DNA of 36,854 nucleotides from Nemertoderma westbladi (Eukaryota; Xenacoelomorpha; Nemertodermatida; Nemertodermatidae), in the NCBI GenBank assembly GCA_032718475.1, contig JAUCBJ010005996.1, forward strand, positions 1 through 36,854. The letters run 5' to 3'. Positions within the stretch are counted from its first letter, which is position 1. Every line of letters starts with the position of its first letter. The translations under genes were made by a program, and so were the position numbers. The notes under the pieces are model-generated. The model did no database searches, was not told where the DNA came from, and saw nothing but the letters and a program-made list of their open reading frames with translations. Positions 19,979 to 30,873 of this stretch are shown here, one piece after another.

Positions 19979-21627
19979 ATATATATCTCAAATTTTTGCG
20001 AGATTTTAGCTGGAAGGCAAATAATTATATATACTTTAAACAATGAGTGTCTCAGAGAAGGAGGCACTAGAGGACAGTTATGAGACGGCGGCCGGACCGC
20101 CGACTGATAACAGTATTGACATAACTGTTGATGACAATGCCGACTATGACGATGCAGCGAGTGACACTGACGTAAGTGAACAGGAGGACGAGACAGTAAC
20201 TAGTGAGGAAGAGCAAGGTGAGTTAATATTATTAGGATCCCCTACCGCTACTGTAAGGAAGGATTGTACAGCAGCCCGGCCAGAGGTGAGTGATAGGGAA
20301 GGTAGCCTAGTAGGAGCGAGAGCCCGGAGCCCGGTTTCCAGACCTGTGGGTATGGTAAGTGCCGTGGCCCCAGCGGCTGTAAGGAGTACCCGTAGTTCCT
20401 GTAACAATCCCTCAAGTCCACCGAGTATGAGTCAGGTAAGCGAGAGAGAACTAGACATCGCAATAAAAAAGAAACATCGCGCGCATGCCGCACATATAAC
20501 CCGGACAATGGACAAAGTAAGGAAGATGCTAGCCGACTCTGGTAATATCGGAAGGGAAGGGTTAGTAGAACTTAGAAGGGGATATAACTCAGCGTTGTTT
20601 AAGCAGACTGAGGAGCTTGCAGTCCTAGCGAAGAGAGCAGTGGAGTCCCAGTTGAGCGATGTAGCGACGAAGGTTTATGACAGGGTTCTGGCGGCCTTGT
20701 TGGAGCACCGCGCATTATCGGAGCAATTCCGATGAGTTAGAACAGAGAACTGGTTGCTATGGGCGTCGCAAACACAGGCGACTCAGGTACGTGCACAGTT
20801 ACGGTCTTACGTGCACAGGAGGCCAGGAAGGAAGCCAAACGAGAAAGGGAGCACAACCGGAAGTTAGACGCAAAGCTGCGCGAGTTGGAGGACATAAGTA
20901 AGCGTGAGCAAGCCGAACACGAATAGGAAGAATGCGAACTCCAACTTGAGCGCGAATGCAAACAGAAGGAACGTGAACTCCAACTTGAATGCAAACAGAA
21001 AGAACACGAACTCCAACTTGAACGCGAGTGGAAGGAACGCGAACTCCAACTCGAACGCGAGCGGGAAGCGAAAGAATGCGAACACAGAAGAAACGCGAAT
21101 TTCAACTCGAATGCGAGCGCAAGGAACGCGAACTCGAGATCGAGAAAGAGTGACGCACGTTATACGAAGAAAATGCGCGACTGGAAGAAGAAAGCGCAGC
21201 GAGACTCGCAAGGGAAGCAGAACAACGCAAGATGGCGCAATTGGAGAGTGCGAGACTAAACTTAGAAAGCGAAGAACGAACAAGAAAGGCGAACGAAATT
21301 GCTGAGAAGGGGATGCGAATGATCGAAGAATGTGGGGCGAGTGTAGGTACCGAGTTGCGAGACCTGTTTGCACAGCAGAAGGCCGAACAGGAGGCGATAA
21401 CTTCGGTTATACGTGAGTCAACGGCGATCAGAATTCCTATACCCGGTCCAACTATTACAAGTACTCGGATTGCTAAACCATTTTCTACATATCGCACTCC
21501 AGTTGGGATTAGTGCTTCACCGATCGCGCAGGATCTGCGCCATCAGGAGGGCGCGCTGATGCACAATTATTATCGCAACGAAGAGGAGTTTATAGAAGAA
21601 ACTCCTAGAGGACGAGTATTGGGCGAA

Positions 21628-21645
21628 CCAAACCCGCGGGTTTGG
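21628..21645 (+). repeat. 18-bp palindrome CCAAACCCGCGGGTTTGG in gag
   Basis: A perfect 18-bp palindrome, read here as PNPRVW. It is the best match to a motif that recurs at 24297, 26166, 28237, 29327 and 30856. Confidence 0.8.
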
Positions 21646-21683
21646 AATACGCGGATGGATCGCCGACCCAGTGCGACGGAGAA

Positions 21684-21703
21684 CTTCCGGGTTAAACCGG
21701 AAG
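21684..21703 (+). repeat. Hairpin CTTCCGG/CCGGAAG in gag
   Basis: A perfect 7-bp stem (21684-21690, 21697-21703) with loop GTTAAA, 38 bp after the 18-bp palindrome. Different sequence, similar size. Confidence 0.6.
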
Positions 21704-22746
21704 AGGGATCATATGAGAGACAGCGGATTACCCAAATAGAGCCAACGGCCCAGCGGAACCCTAGCCAGGAGTTTATTACGGGGGAGGAGTTAAGCGCCAG
21801 TCTAGCGCAAGCTATATCGCCGCACATCCAACCTATAATGGACATGCTTAGTAACATACAGTTAAAGGAAGCAGCTCAGTTAAGAAGTAATTCTAATCCT
21901 AGCAGGCCAGAACTAGACAGAGTCCAACCTGGCCAACGAGTACGCATATCGGAGGCAACAATACCGCAAAGACCTCAGGTAAGAACGCCCGTCCCTACGA
22001 TCCACAATCCCGATTTCGAACACTCGGCGGAAAGATTTATACAGGAAGCTTGGGTTAGGGCCTCGGCACATAACCCGCCGCGAGCACCGAGAACCGACAC
22101 AGACTCGAGTAATGAAGAGAATGAATTGAGGCGTAAGAAGTCCCAAAACCGGAAGGAAAGATGGACCGACGCGGAGCAGGTAAGTATGAATCCCCAGGAT
22201 AGGACCAGACTTAATAACCCTGCAGAACTAAACAACTTGTTAACCCGGAATGACGCCACCCTTAGAGACATAGGTAAGTTTGCTTCTAGGCAGGGATTGC
22301 CGATGCAACAACCCCAGAAGTTTATGGGCAACCATAAACATTGGAGGACGTTTAAAACCTATGTCGACGAACAACTGACCAACAGCACTTTTACTCCCAA
22401 CGAGAAATTCAACTATCTACTACAGATGCTCCATCGAGAACCGAGAGCCATTGCTGATAACTTCGTCGGCAATGAAAGAGCATTTGAACTAGCTATGAAG
22501 ACACTTAGCGACATCTATGGGAATAAAACCAAGATGGCACAGTCGATAGTAGATGACTTAGGTAAGGGCGGAACGATTATGACTCCGTTGGAGATGTTGA
22601 ACTTAGCGAACGCCATCTCAAACGCATTAGATATCTTAAGGACGGTAATTCTGCCTCATCATGGTGATCACGCAGAAGTTTTAAAGAGCATAATAAGACG
22701 TTTAAACATGCATTACCGACAGAAATGGCAAAAACTAGAAAATTAA

Positions 22747-23625
22747 TTAGAGGGTCAAGACAAAGTGTTGACACTTCAACACATCCATGACATGATAGCC
22801 ACCGATGCGGTAGCAGAGATGAAATCAAATTTCTCAGAGGATAATATGAGGGAGTCTAAACCTGTTACCGGTAAGTCAATGGTAGCAGAGATGAAATCAA
22901 ATATCTCAGAGAAGAATATGAGGGAGTCTAAACCTGTTACCGGTAAGTCAATGGTAAGTTTTGATGATGACAGAACCACTGTGACTTTTAACTCAGTAGA
23001 CAAATACAATCCGAGTATCCCTGCCTTTAGACCAGACTTGCGAGTATGGTCAGATGAGAGGTCAGATCGACCTAAGGTGAAGCAACATGAGTTGCCGGAC
23101 GGATTTGTAGGTTGCCAATTCTGCCTACTAAAAGAGGTAAGATCAGACGACCATAAGTTAGACAGTTGCAGATGGTTCAAACAGTTAACTTCGGAACAGA
23201 GAAGAGTTCAAGTGTGGACGTTGGACACCTGTTGGGCATGTCTTGCTCCAGGTCACGTACGGTGCCAGTGGCCAAACAGTAAGGACGGATGCATGGAATG
23301 CGGCAGACTACACCACAAGTTGCTACATGCGGACTTCCATACCCCAACGGACCGTTATCTACAGATGAATCCTCAAAGGAAGGGGATCAGAGACCCTATA
23401 ACGATAAGGAAGAATACATACACCGGCATCCAAGACGACGGGTATCATCCAAGTTCGTCGGACGAGGACGGTGAAGCGAGCGCGAGGGAGGTGACCTGCC
23501 AGGGATTCACCACTGATAGTTTATTGACCAGCGCGAGTACGTATCTATCATCGGCCACGTCAGAGATATTCAGCGTGATACCGGTGAAACTTACTGGAGA
23601 CAGGGGTCGAAGAGAATATATGTGA
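22747..23625 (+). pseudogene. BEL element 2 Gag C-terminus with CCHC/CxxC zinc fingers
   Basis: In frame with the upstream Gag after one TAA. It starts with two tandem copies of a 24-residue unit (72 bp, starts at 22810 and 22882). Next comes the zinc-binding cluster from CQFC at 23113 to CGRLHHKLLH at about 23334, with the C-x2-C, H and C pattern seen in BEL/Pao Gag before the protease. The frame ends at TGA 23623-23625, one base out of phase with the protease; a single-base loss near 23617-23622 explains this. Expected role: nucleocapsid-like RNA binding. Confidence 0.8.
22810..22953 (+). repeat. 72-bp in-frame tandem duplication
   Basis: Two units (22810-22881, 22882-22953) encode near-identical 24-residue segments ending in ESKPVTGKSM. 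The length is a multiple of three, so the frame is kept. Confidence 0.9.
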
Positions 23626-24692
23626 TGTTGGACACTGCGTCCACATTATCGTATATAGACGAGGAAGTAGCGAGAGCCGTTTCCAGCTTCCGGGACGCCG
23701 AGGAAATCAAAATAGAGTTAAAATCCATGCATGGGGTAGGAGACATTAAGGGACATATGATTTCTGTAGAACTAGACTCCCTACTCCCGAGAGAAGAGCA
23801 CACTCGCCAAGAGCAGAGAGCGTTGCGAGGGTTCGGCAGGCAGTTATGTAAGGTGCCGCCGATGAGTCCCATAGCACAGGAGTATTTTGACAAGCTCAGG
23901 ATACTGAGACACCAGGTAGGTTATAGGAATGTGTCTATGTTGATTGGAGCGGAACAGCTGATTGCACACCAAATATGGGAAACATGACCAGCTGAGTCGT
24001 ATGTAAATGGGCCACACGCCCATAGGACTATATTAGGTTGGTATACACGAGTACCCATGTCCTATGAGTTTTCAGGTGGCGATAAGCCAAAGGATAGACA
24101 CGACGAATTACAACATATAACACAACCACTGTTAGTAGAACCACCAGACGTAGACGAGTTTAGGAGAACCTGTATTGATATTGACCACTATAGCGACTTT
24201 AGCGAGTCGGACGAGGACTTGATTCCCGATAACATTAGATTGTCGGAACCACTCTACAACGACCGGACAGATAGTGAACCCGAGGACTACTGTTATCAGA
24301 CCCGTGGGTCTGGTTCATTGGCCCACGCCACTTATTTTAGTAATGTTTTGACTTATACCAATATAGCGGAGGGTCAGGTGGCGAAATATCGAGACCTCAA
24401 CATTTTCCAATTCAGTGAAGAGGAATTACAAAAGGAATTGATATGCCAGGACCTCGAAACAGGAGACAGAACCATCGAATAGCTGGATAGGGACGCGATG
24501 GAACCCAGTGGTTATGATTTAACCATGTCCACCGACGAGAAACGGTTGCTAGAGATGATGGAAGAAACCATATGTCTGCTACCCACAGGACATTTTGAAG
24601 TTGGAATGTTGTGGCGTCGACAACCCCCTAAGTTGGAGAACAATTAAAACTTGGCCCTGAAAAGATTGAACGGAGTAAGGGCTCGGTTGCCA
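23622..24692 (+). pseudogene. BEL element 2 aspartic protease and pre-RT region
   Basis: MLDTASTLSYID at the start is the active-site motif of a retropepsin-like protease (DTAS at 23631-23642), the DUF1758-type protease of BEL/Pao, which cuts the polyprotein. An in-frame TGA at 23985-23987 lies in the IGAEQLIAHQIWE segment. The frame then continues (AESYVNGPHAHRTILGW), with further stops at 24480-24482 and about 24645. LLEMMEETICLL and FEVGMLWRRQPPKL (to about 24640) match the segment just before BEL reverse transcriptase. Confidence 0.8.
24297..24312 (+). repeat. Palindrome CAGACCC-GT-GGGTCTG in the pre-RT region
   Basis: A 7-bp perfect stem with a 2-nt loop. Compared with CAAACCC..GGGTTTG both arms change together (A to G, T to C), so pairing is kept. 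Read as QTRGS. Confidence 0.65.
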
Positions 24693-24699
24693 GGATAGT

Positions 24700-25200
24700 C
24701 TCCAATTTCTCTGGTACGAGAATGAAGACCTATCCGGCCCAGTGGTTACGTACCAGATGTATGTCAGGATATTCGGCGCCCGCGATAGTCCCAACGGCAC
24801 GCTGTTTGTTTTAAAGAAAATGGCGACAGCCCAGGTTGGTAAGTATCCAGTAGATGTAATCGAGTCCATCATAAGGAACTTCTACATGGACGACGGATTG
24901 GTGTCCAAGGACACAGCGGAACAAGCCATAGAAGTGGCTCACGGCCTACAGGAGTGCTTGGCTACGGGAGGATTCCCATTGTCCAAGTTCACCACCAATT
25001 CGGAGGCCTTATTAGAATCGTTCCCGGTGAAGGATCGCAGGAGTGGAGACATTGAACTGAGTGTAGAACCCATCCCCATGGCGCGAGTACTGGGACTTGG
25101 TTGGAATCCAAACACGGATAAATTCCAGGTGAGAGTTAGATTTGAACCCAGTAGCCCAGACAAGACTTTGACTAAGAGAATCTGCTTATCGACTGTATGA
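24700..25200 (+). pseudogene. BEL element 2 reverse transcriptase with internal deletion
   Basis: The pre-RT segment stops at about 24699 and the protein resumes with QFLWYENED, so the fingers and motif A of the reverse transcriptase (about 150 residues in relatives) are absent. The remaining part is good: VTYQMYVRIFGARDSPNG and the catalytic YMDD at 24883-24894, then the thumb (LGLGWNPNTDKFQVRV) up to TLTKRICLSTV. About 20 residues expected between LSTV and RKIWL are also missing at the border with the next segment. This copy cannot encode a working polymerase. Confidence 0.85.
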
Positions 25201-25918
25201 GGAAAATTTGGCTGTCCGACTTTGAGTGGGACGAGCCAATATCCCCTATACATGCAAAGCAGTGGAGAGAGTGGGAAGCCGAGTTGCATCTATTGAAAAA
25301 TATAGATGTACCCCGCTCCTACTTTCCGAATCAGCCGGTATTTCCAGCTGATCTACAGCTGCATTTGTTTAGTGACGCAAGTGACACCGGCTTTGGTATG
25401 GTAGCCTACCTTCGCCGGGAGGTAAGTCAGGATAAGTTTGAGATGGCCTTTGTGACTTCTAGATGCCGGTCAAATACATGACTGTCCCTCGTGCAGAGTT
25501 GCAGGCAGCGGTAGTATTGGTCGAGGTAAGTAAGCAGATAATAGAGGAGTTAGATACGACCTTGACATTATTCTATTGGACGGACGCATCCTTAGTGTTA
25601 GTGTATATTGCAGCTGACAATATTGCACTAAAGACATTTGTAGCAAACAGACATGCTCAGATCGTCGACTTTTCGACGAAGGAACAATGGAGACATTGTC
25701 CGGGAGTGTTAAACCCGGCTGACATAACTTCGAGAGGTGCTATGCCAGCGGAATTCTGTCAAGAAGAATCCCAGGAGTTTTGGTTACATGGGCCTGAGTT
25801 TCTAACGAGAACACAGGAACATTGGCCAGAGCGACTGAAGATCGTTACCAATCCGATGCCGATAGATGCAGAGGGCAAAGTGGAGAAAGTTTCCAAGTCT
25901 AAGTCGAAAGCCAAACTC

Positions 25919-26023
25919 GAGTCAATGGAGCGGCCTGAAGAGTCATTGGAGCGGCCTGAAGAGTCAATGGAGCGGCCTGAAGAGTCATTGGAGTGGCCTG
26001 AAGAGTCATTGGAGTGGCCCGGA
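25919..26023 (+). repeat. 21-bp tandem repeat, five units
   Basis: Units of GAGTCAATGGAGCGGCCTGAA encode ESMERPE or ESLEWPE heptads. It is an in-frame expansion in the RNase H to integrase linker. Confidence 0.9.
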
Positions 26024-26165
26024 GACCTGTCAGACCAAGAGACTTATGTGACTACAAGATCAGGAAGGGTACGTTTTGACATAAAACCACCCTTACAGAC
26101 TACACAAGGGTCACAATTAGTAAGTGACGGACAGAAAATGACCAACAAAATGGAGCCTTCGGTTT

Positions 26166-26183
26166 CCAAACCTGCGGGTTTGG
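26166..26183 (+). repeat. Palindrome CCAAACC-TGCG-GGTTTGG in the linker
   Basis: A 7-bp perfect stem with a 4-nt loop. Read as SKPAGLD. Confidence 0.75.
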
Positions 26184-26380
26184 ATTCGAAACTTCCATTG
26201 GCTACTGGGCAACCGTCGCTGGCATTAGAGCCACGTAGTATTTATGAGAAATTGCTAAATTCGTCCGCCTCTTGGCTGACAATTTGTAAAAGAACCGCGT
26301 GGTTAAGCCGATATGTTTCGTTCCTTTGTTTAAAACATTCGAAGCACTTAGGAGAACAAACAAGCACTAATATTGAGTGA

Positions 26381-27878
26381 ATTCAGAAATTGAAACAACC
26401 TCTGACAGAGGATGAGATTGATCAAGCGGAATTAAAACATTTGAAGCATTATCAAATGTGTGCCTTCCCAAACGAATTCTATCTATTATCGGCTCAACGA
26501 CCAGTTCTCTATAAACCCCTTAGAAAATGGAGTCCATTAATCCATAAAGGTTTGATTTGTCATAGATCGAGAATCCAGACTGTTGACATAAACTCACAGT
26601 TTAGGTTCCCAGTGATAATCGCTAGTCACCCAATAGAATTGCAAAGAGCGATTCTATGGGATATACATAAGAGGCTGCATCACTCGGGATGGTTACACTG
26701 TTTGTCGGCAGCGATTCATTCTGTTGCAGCCAAGCAGGGCGGTAGGTACCATGTATGACACCTGTCTGGTTTGCAAGAGAGTGAACGCCAGAGTATTGGA
26801 ACAGGAGATGGCTGAACTCCCAGAAGTGAGAGTGCAGGCATATGACCCACCCTTTACAAATACAGGGGTGGACTGTTTTGGCCCGATTGAGGCAAAGAGT
26901 GGATGGCTGACCCACAAGAGATGGGGCCTGCTACTGATATGTATGGCTAGTAGAGCCGTACACATAGAGCGTGTGGCAGACATGTCGACCAAATCTCTGC
27001 TCCTGGCCTTAAAGAGATTTACGGCCAGGAGAGGACTAGTAAAGGCATTCTTCTCCGACAAGGGCACAAACTTTGTCGGAGGGAATAGCGAGTTAAATGT
27101 GGCTCATAGGGCGGCGCAGAACAGAGAAATCTCTGCAGCACTTTTACCGCAAAGAGTGGAGTGGAAATTTAATACCCCAGAAAGTCCCTGGAGAGGAGGA
27201 AGTTGGGAGCGTTTGGTTTGCTCCATAAAACAGGCCATAGCGAAAACATTGCCTGTAAATAAGCAACTGACAGACGACGAGTTGGTAACAGCTTTCATCG
27301 AAATCGAGCATACCTTAAACTCGAGGCCGATAGCTATGTTACCAGACGGCGTCGCATTAATGCCAAATCATTTGCTAATGCAGAGTCCAGCATTTCTTGT
27401 GCCGGCATCAGAACCCATTAGTGCCGACCTATACAGTCGAAAAAGCTGGATAATAACACAGTTTATAGTGTACACATTCTGGGAATATTAGCGGGAATAA
27501 TATCTTCCCACAATATCCACCGGAGCAAAGTGGTACAAAACAGTTCGAAGCCTCCAAAGAGGAGACTACGTATTAATAACCGAACTAGTCGTCAAGAGAA
27601 AATATTGGGAGACCGGAGTCATCTTGCACGTACACCCGGACGTACAAAATATAGTACGCACCGTCACTGTAAAAATAAGGTGCAAGTGTCCGAACAAGAA
27701 GAAGTGTAAAACTAAGGGTTTGCACACCTTGGACAGGCCGGTCCAGGATATTGTGTTACTAGAGAAAACACGCATCGAGACAGGAGATCTCTTCTGCCTC
27801 AAAACAAAATTAGTGTCAGAACGCAAATTCACTTCGTATGCAAATACTCGGAAATGCATAGGAGCGGGTTTGTGGTGA
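26381..27878 (+). pseudogene. BEL element 2 integrase
   Basis: The first part (to 26758) contains the HHCC region with HKRLHHSG. A frame change near 26740 leads to CLVC and the core: D in GVDCFGP (26871), D in FSDKGTNF (27057) and E in SWERLV (27207). The complete DDE triad is retained, unlike element 1. Stops TAG 27489-27491 and TAA 27498-27500 interrupt the sequence EYxREYLPTIS. The same frame continues through GDYVLITELVV to 27878 with a Cys/Lys-rich tail. It integrates element DNA in working relatives; here it is broken by a frame change and two stops. Confidence 0.88.
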
Positions 27879-27995
27879 TTTGCGTTGAGAATTTGTCTGG
27901 TGGGTATCAAAACAAAATTAAATTTTTTCATAAAATGTTTAGAAAATTAAAAATTTTAAAAATTAGAAGTGAACCTAAGACAATTCCAAACGCTG

Positions 27996-28027
27996 CTTAT
28001 AGACGCGTTCTAGAACCTGTCTATAAG
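27996..28027 (+). repeat. Nested palindromic hairpin
   Basis: CTTATAGAC (27996-28004) pairs with GTCTATAAG (28019-28027). The loop contains a second perfect palindrome, GTTCTAGAAC (28007-28016). Confidence 0.7.
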
Positions 28028-28223
28028 TGTACAGTAATTTGAAAGTCGTGAGAGCCTGGAAAATAGTATCTAGACACCATGGTTACGGCTATATTATGTA
28101 GGAGTGTAAATTGAGTTCAGTAACTTCCACAGATTAGTGCCCACAGTACAACAACCAAGATGCTAAAGGTTAGTAGCACCAGAGGCATACACAGACCCCA
28201 CTCAGTAGTTTGCAGTGGAGTGA

Positions 28224-28266
28224 GGTGTTCGATTATCAAACCTTGGGTTTGGTATAGTCGAACACC
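28224..28266 (+). repeat. Long hairpin with a relaxed copy of the CCAAACCC palindrome
   Basis: The outer stem GGTGTTCGA/TCGAACACC (28224-28232, 28258-28266) is perfect. The middle pairs with small bulges, and the tip is CAAACC-TTG-GGTTTG (28237-28251), a variant of the palindrome dispersed through element 2. Confidence 0.65.
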
Positions 28267-29326
28267 ATAGCTATTGTCCTTTCTAACTACTGTAGTCTAG
28301 TACAAGTATTGGGGAGTAGTTTGGGCATCAAAAAGTGAGTCGGTCACGGCCAGTTTATCTCCGAAGTTTTTGCGCTATGCATGGGAATAGGTTTGAAGGT
28401 AGTTAAGAATGAGAAAGCCAAACCTGAACTGCTGGAAGGCAGGCCGGGTAGCTCGGGAAGTCCACCCCTCCGCACTATCTAACTGACTTACCCACAGTGT
28501 AATTAGCTTACGTAACAGACTATTGGAATATATATAGATACGCGGCAATAAGTAATGGCGAAGGAAATCCGAGCACAACTGAGGAGAGGATTTACCGCCA
28601 GGGAGGAAGCGGAGTTACCATTCGCCCGACATGGCTGCAAAGACTCTAACGTCTATTATCACGGGAGATCTGTGATGGAATTAAACGGGAAATACAAGCC
28701 CATGTACGACAAGGAGCTGAGGAGAGAAAGGATGTGAGCGTTGGGGGATCGCATGGAAGTATTACGAAAGGAATACCGGACTCGTTATCCCTACGATTTC
28801 GCCCTTGATGTGTGCGACATTAGCGCTGACCCGGATGAGGAAATCGCTCATTTGTGTCATATGAATATGTATTTGTTGCACGATGAACCTCTACTTGCAG
28901 TCCGAGATCAATTCGACGGGATGCATCTTTACCGGAGGACCCGAGGCGAGGACGAGGAGACGCCAAAGGTTTTCAGCGTATAAAAGTTGTTCTACAAATG
29001 CGGTAAATGCATGAATAAACAAGACGTAGCAATCCCCGACTGACTGAACGAGCAGAATCCCGAACCGATATTAATGCGGTGTCAAGGTCATCAGTTTCTT
29101 AGATATAACGGGGGAGGTTACCCGATGAGCAATCCGATGATCAGCATCGACTTTAGCGGAAAGAGACCTCCGAGACCTATTCTGCCGACCGTTACGACTT
29201 TGGACCCGTATACGGAGATTAAATCCTGTTCAACACCCGCTTTGATAGAAACGGCGGCAGCCATTTTGCTTTTCCGACCCTATAAGGACCTAGAGGTGCG
29301 GCGCAAAGCGGCACGGGACTCGATTA

Positions 29327-29344
29327 CCAAACCCTCGGGTTTGG
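29327..29344 (+). repeat. Palindrome CCAAACCC-TC-GGGTTTGG in ORF3-2
   Basis: An 8-bp perfect stem with a 2-nt loop. Read as TKPSGLE. Confidence 0.8.
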
Positions 29345-30855
29345 AACTCTCGAGTCCATGGACCACGTTCACTTCGCCCCACTGGGAGTGGATGCTAACG
29401 CCTGAGCATCAGGACGATATAGACATGTTGCGGCAGGAGGAGCGAGCGGCGAAAGCGAAGCAGTTATTCGAAGAGCGTATAGCGGAGTATAATAAGACTA
29501 CGGATAGACATCAGGAAGAAACGAGGAGAGTCACTGGATTTGTTCCACAGGCTGTATCTCAACCTAGACCGGTGTATTATTCCAGCAGCAATGAACCTGC
29601 GATATTGGTAGATCACCCAGAATCGCGAGAAGCTATTCGAGTTCCTTCGCGATGTCCCGATGCAGATTACCGACTATGATACGTTGGACAAGATCGGAGC
29701 TCCAGTGAAGGAGAGCAAGTTATTTGGTTGGTTGGACAAGTATATAAAGGTATGGGTCGCGGTGGCTACGTTCCTGGATGACAAGGAGGTAGACCAGGCA
29801 TGGCTAAGGAGGAAGGGTTCCTACACTCAGTATGACGACCACAAGGCTATCGAGTGCATGTGGACCCCATCCGACAAAATCCGGCATCAGTGGCGAAGAA
29901 CGGAGGAATCCCTGGAGGATTGGCGTGTGATGTTTTATGATAACGAGGGAGGGTCTCACCAAGAATGCTTAACTAGCAAATGCATTCAAATTCGCGCGGC
30001 TGGCTGACGGTGTAACTCACGTATTTATGCGCATGAGGGTGGACAGAGAAAGACCGGAGCCCATTATAACGACGTAATACCGGCGAGGGAAGGATCCTAG
30101 AGAATAGATCTTGGAGGTATATAGGAGAGGGGGTATGCATGGAGCGGAGCGTATCGACGCCAGGATGTTACCCAAGAAGGTTAGGGAGGCAATCCTTAAC
30201 CAGGATTATGTTAAGGTGGGATCGAGAGTCCAAAGTGCTTTAGAGAGCAACTTCAACGCTATGACGGATCTGGAGGATCGATTGCCTAGACCGTTTGTCG
30301 ACACCGAGCTATTATTGCTATGGGCGCAGGACATTGGAATTTACAGGGAGTACCCTAATTCTGCTAAGACTGGTATGGGCTTTATAGCACATTTGTTGTA
30401 TAATTGGGACTTCAAGTTAAAGACGCAAAAGAAATACGAGGAGGCGTACGGTGAATATAACACGCTGCCGGGAGCGGAGTTCAAATCCTACTTTAAGCGG
30501 CAAGCGCTAGTGTATTGGAACATCTGTGCACCACCCCGTGCGTCGCTGCAATATTATTTGGTGCTAGAGTCGAATACAGTAACTTGTTTAGTCACGGATA
30601 TCGTCGCGCGAGTTCTGAAGCGTCATCCATTGGTGTCGGAGGAGAACAATACATTCGCTCGAAAGGAGGAATCCAATCCGACGTGATGAAGCGTTTCTTA
30701 ACCCCATTCTTCAACAAATCACTAGACAACACGTCGATGGTTAGGAGAGGATTAGCGATATTCGAAGGAGTATACCAATAGAACATCAGAGATTTGAGAG
30801 ATCGACCTTCGATGGAGTATCCGACACCAGAGGCCGTGGAGAAGTGGTTCGGGAA

Positions 30856-30873
30856 CCAAACCCGCGGGTTTTG
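30856..30873 (+). repeat. Palindrome CCAAACCCGCGGGTTTTG in ORF3-2
   Basis: One mismatch from the perfect 18-bp form. Read as NQTRGF, a different frame from the copies at 21628 and 29327. Confidence 0.75.

Larger units (their letters stand above)
20043..22746 (+). pseudogene. BEL element 2 Gag: acidic N-terminus, coiled coil, DUF1759-like
   Basis: The first frame (20043-20735) has an acidic, low-complexity N-terminus and then a helical region. From about 20810 to 21320 a coiled coil of repeated ELQLERE and KERELQLE units follows, with a stop at 20926-20928, a frame change near 21088 and a stop at 21151-21153. The frame from 21232 is open to 22746. It contains FMGNHKHWRTFKTYVDE and FNYLLQMLHREPRAIADNF (about 22317-22460), matching the DUF1759 Gag-type domain of BEL/Pao elements. 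Gag would form the virus-like particle. After the TAA at 22744-22746 the same frame continues into the zinc-finger part, so Gag and Gag-Pol were once one polyprotein. The frames on the opposite strand are shadows of the coiled coil. Confidence 0.85.
25197..26380 (+). pseudogene. BEL element 2 RNase H and linker
   Basis: Two overlapping frames (25197-25481, 25463-26380) carry one RNase H domain. Acidic residues are D in LFSDAS (25374), E in RAEL (25496), D in WTDAS (25583) and D in NPADITSRG (25721), all kept. The frame change sits between the first D and the E, next to a small deletion at about 25458-25466. The domain is followed by a linker with five 7-residue repeats (25919-26023). TGA at 26378-26380 ends the frame, which reopens in phase. 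Confidence 0.85.
27879..28554 (+). other. Spacer between element 2 integrase and ORF3-2
   Basis: No protein is recognised. It holds two hairpins (27996-28027, 28224-28266). Near the end a CTAACT (28479-28484) and pyrimidine-leaning CTTACCCACAG (28486-28496) resemble a splice branch point and acceptor 76 bp before the ORF3-2 ATG. No long purine tract is found after integrase; AGGAG then TGTAAATTG at about 28099 is too short to call an LTR edge. Confidence 0.4.

Noticed and set aside
20904-21305. Plus-strand Asn/Arg-rich frame
   Set aside because: It is an alternative frame of the same coiled-coil repeats; the ELQLERE frame is the meaningful one.
20737-21373. Long minus-strand Ser/Phe-rich frames
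   Set aside because: They are the opposite strand of the Glu/Arg/Leu-rich Gag coiled coil, whose codon bias keeps the reverse frame open.
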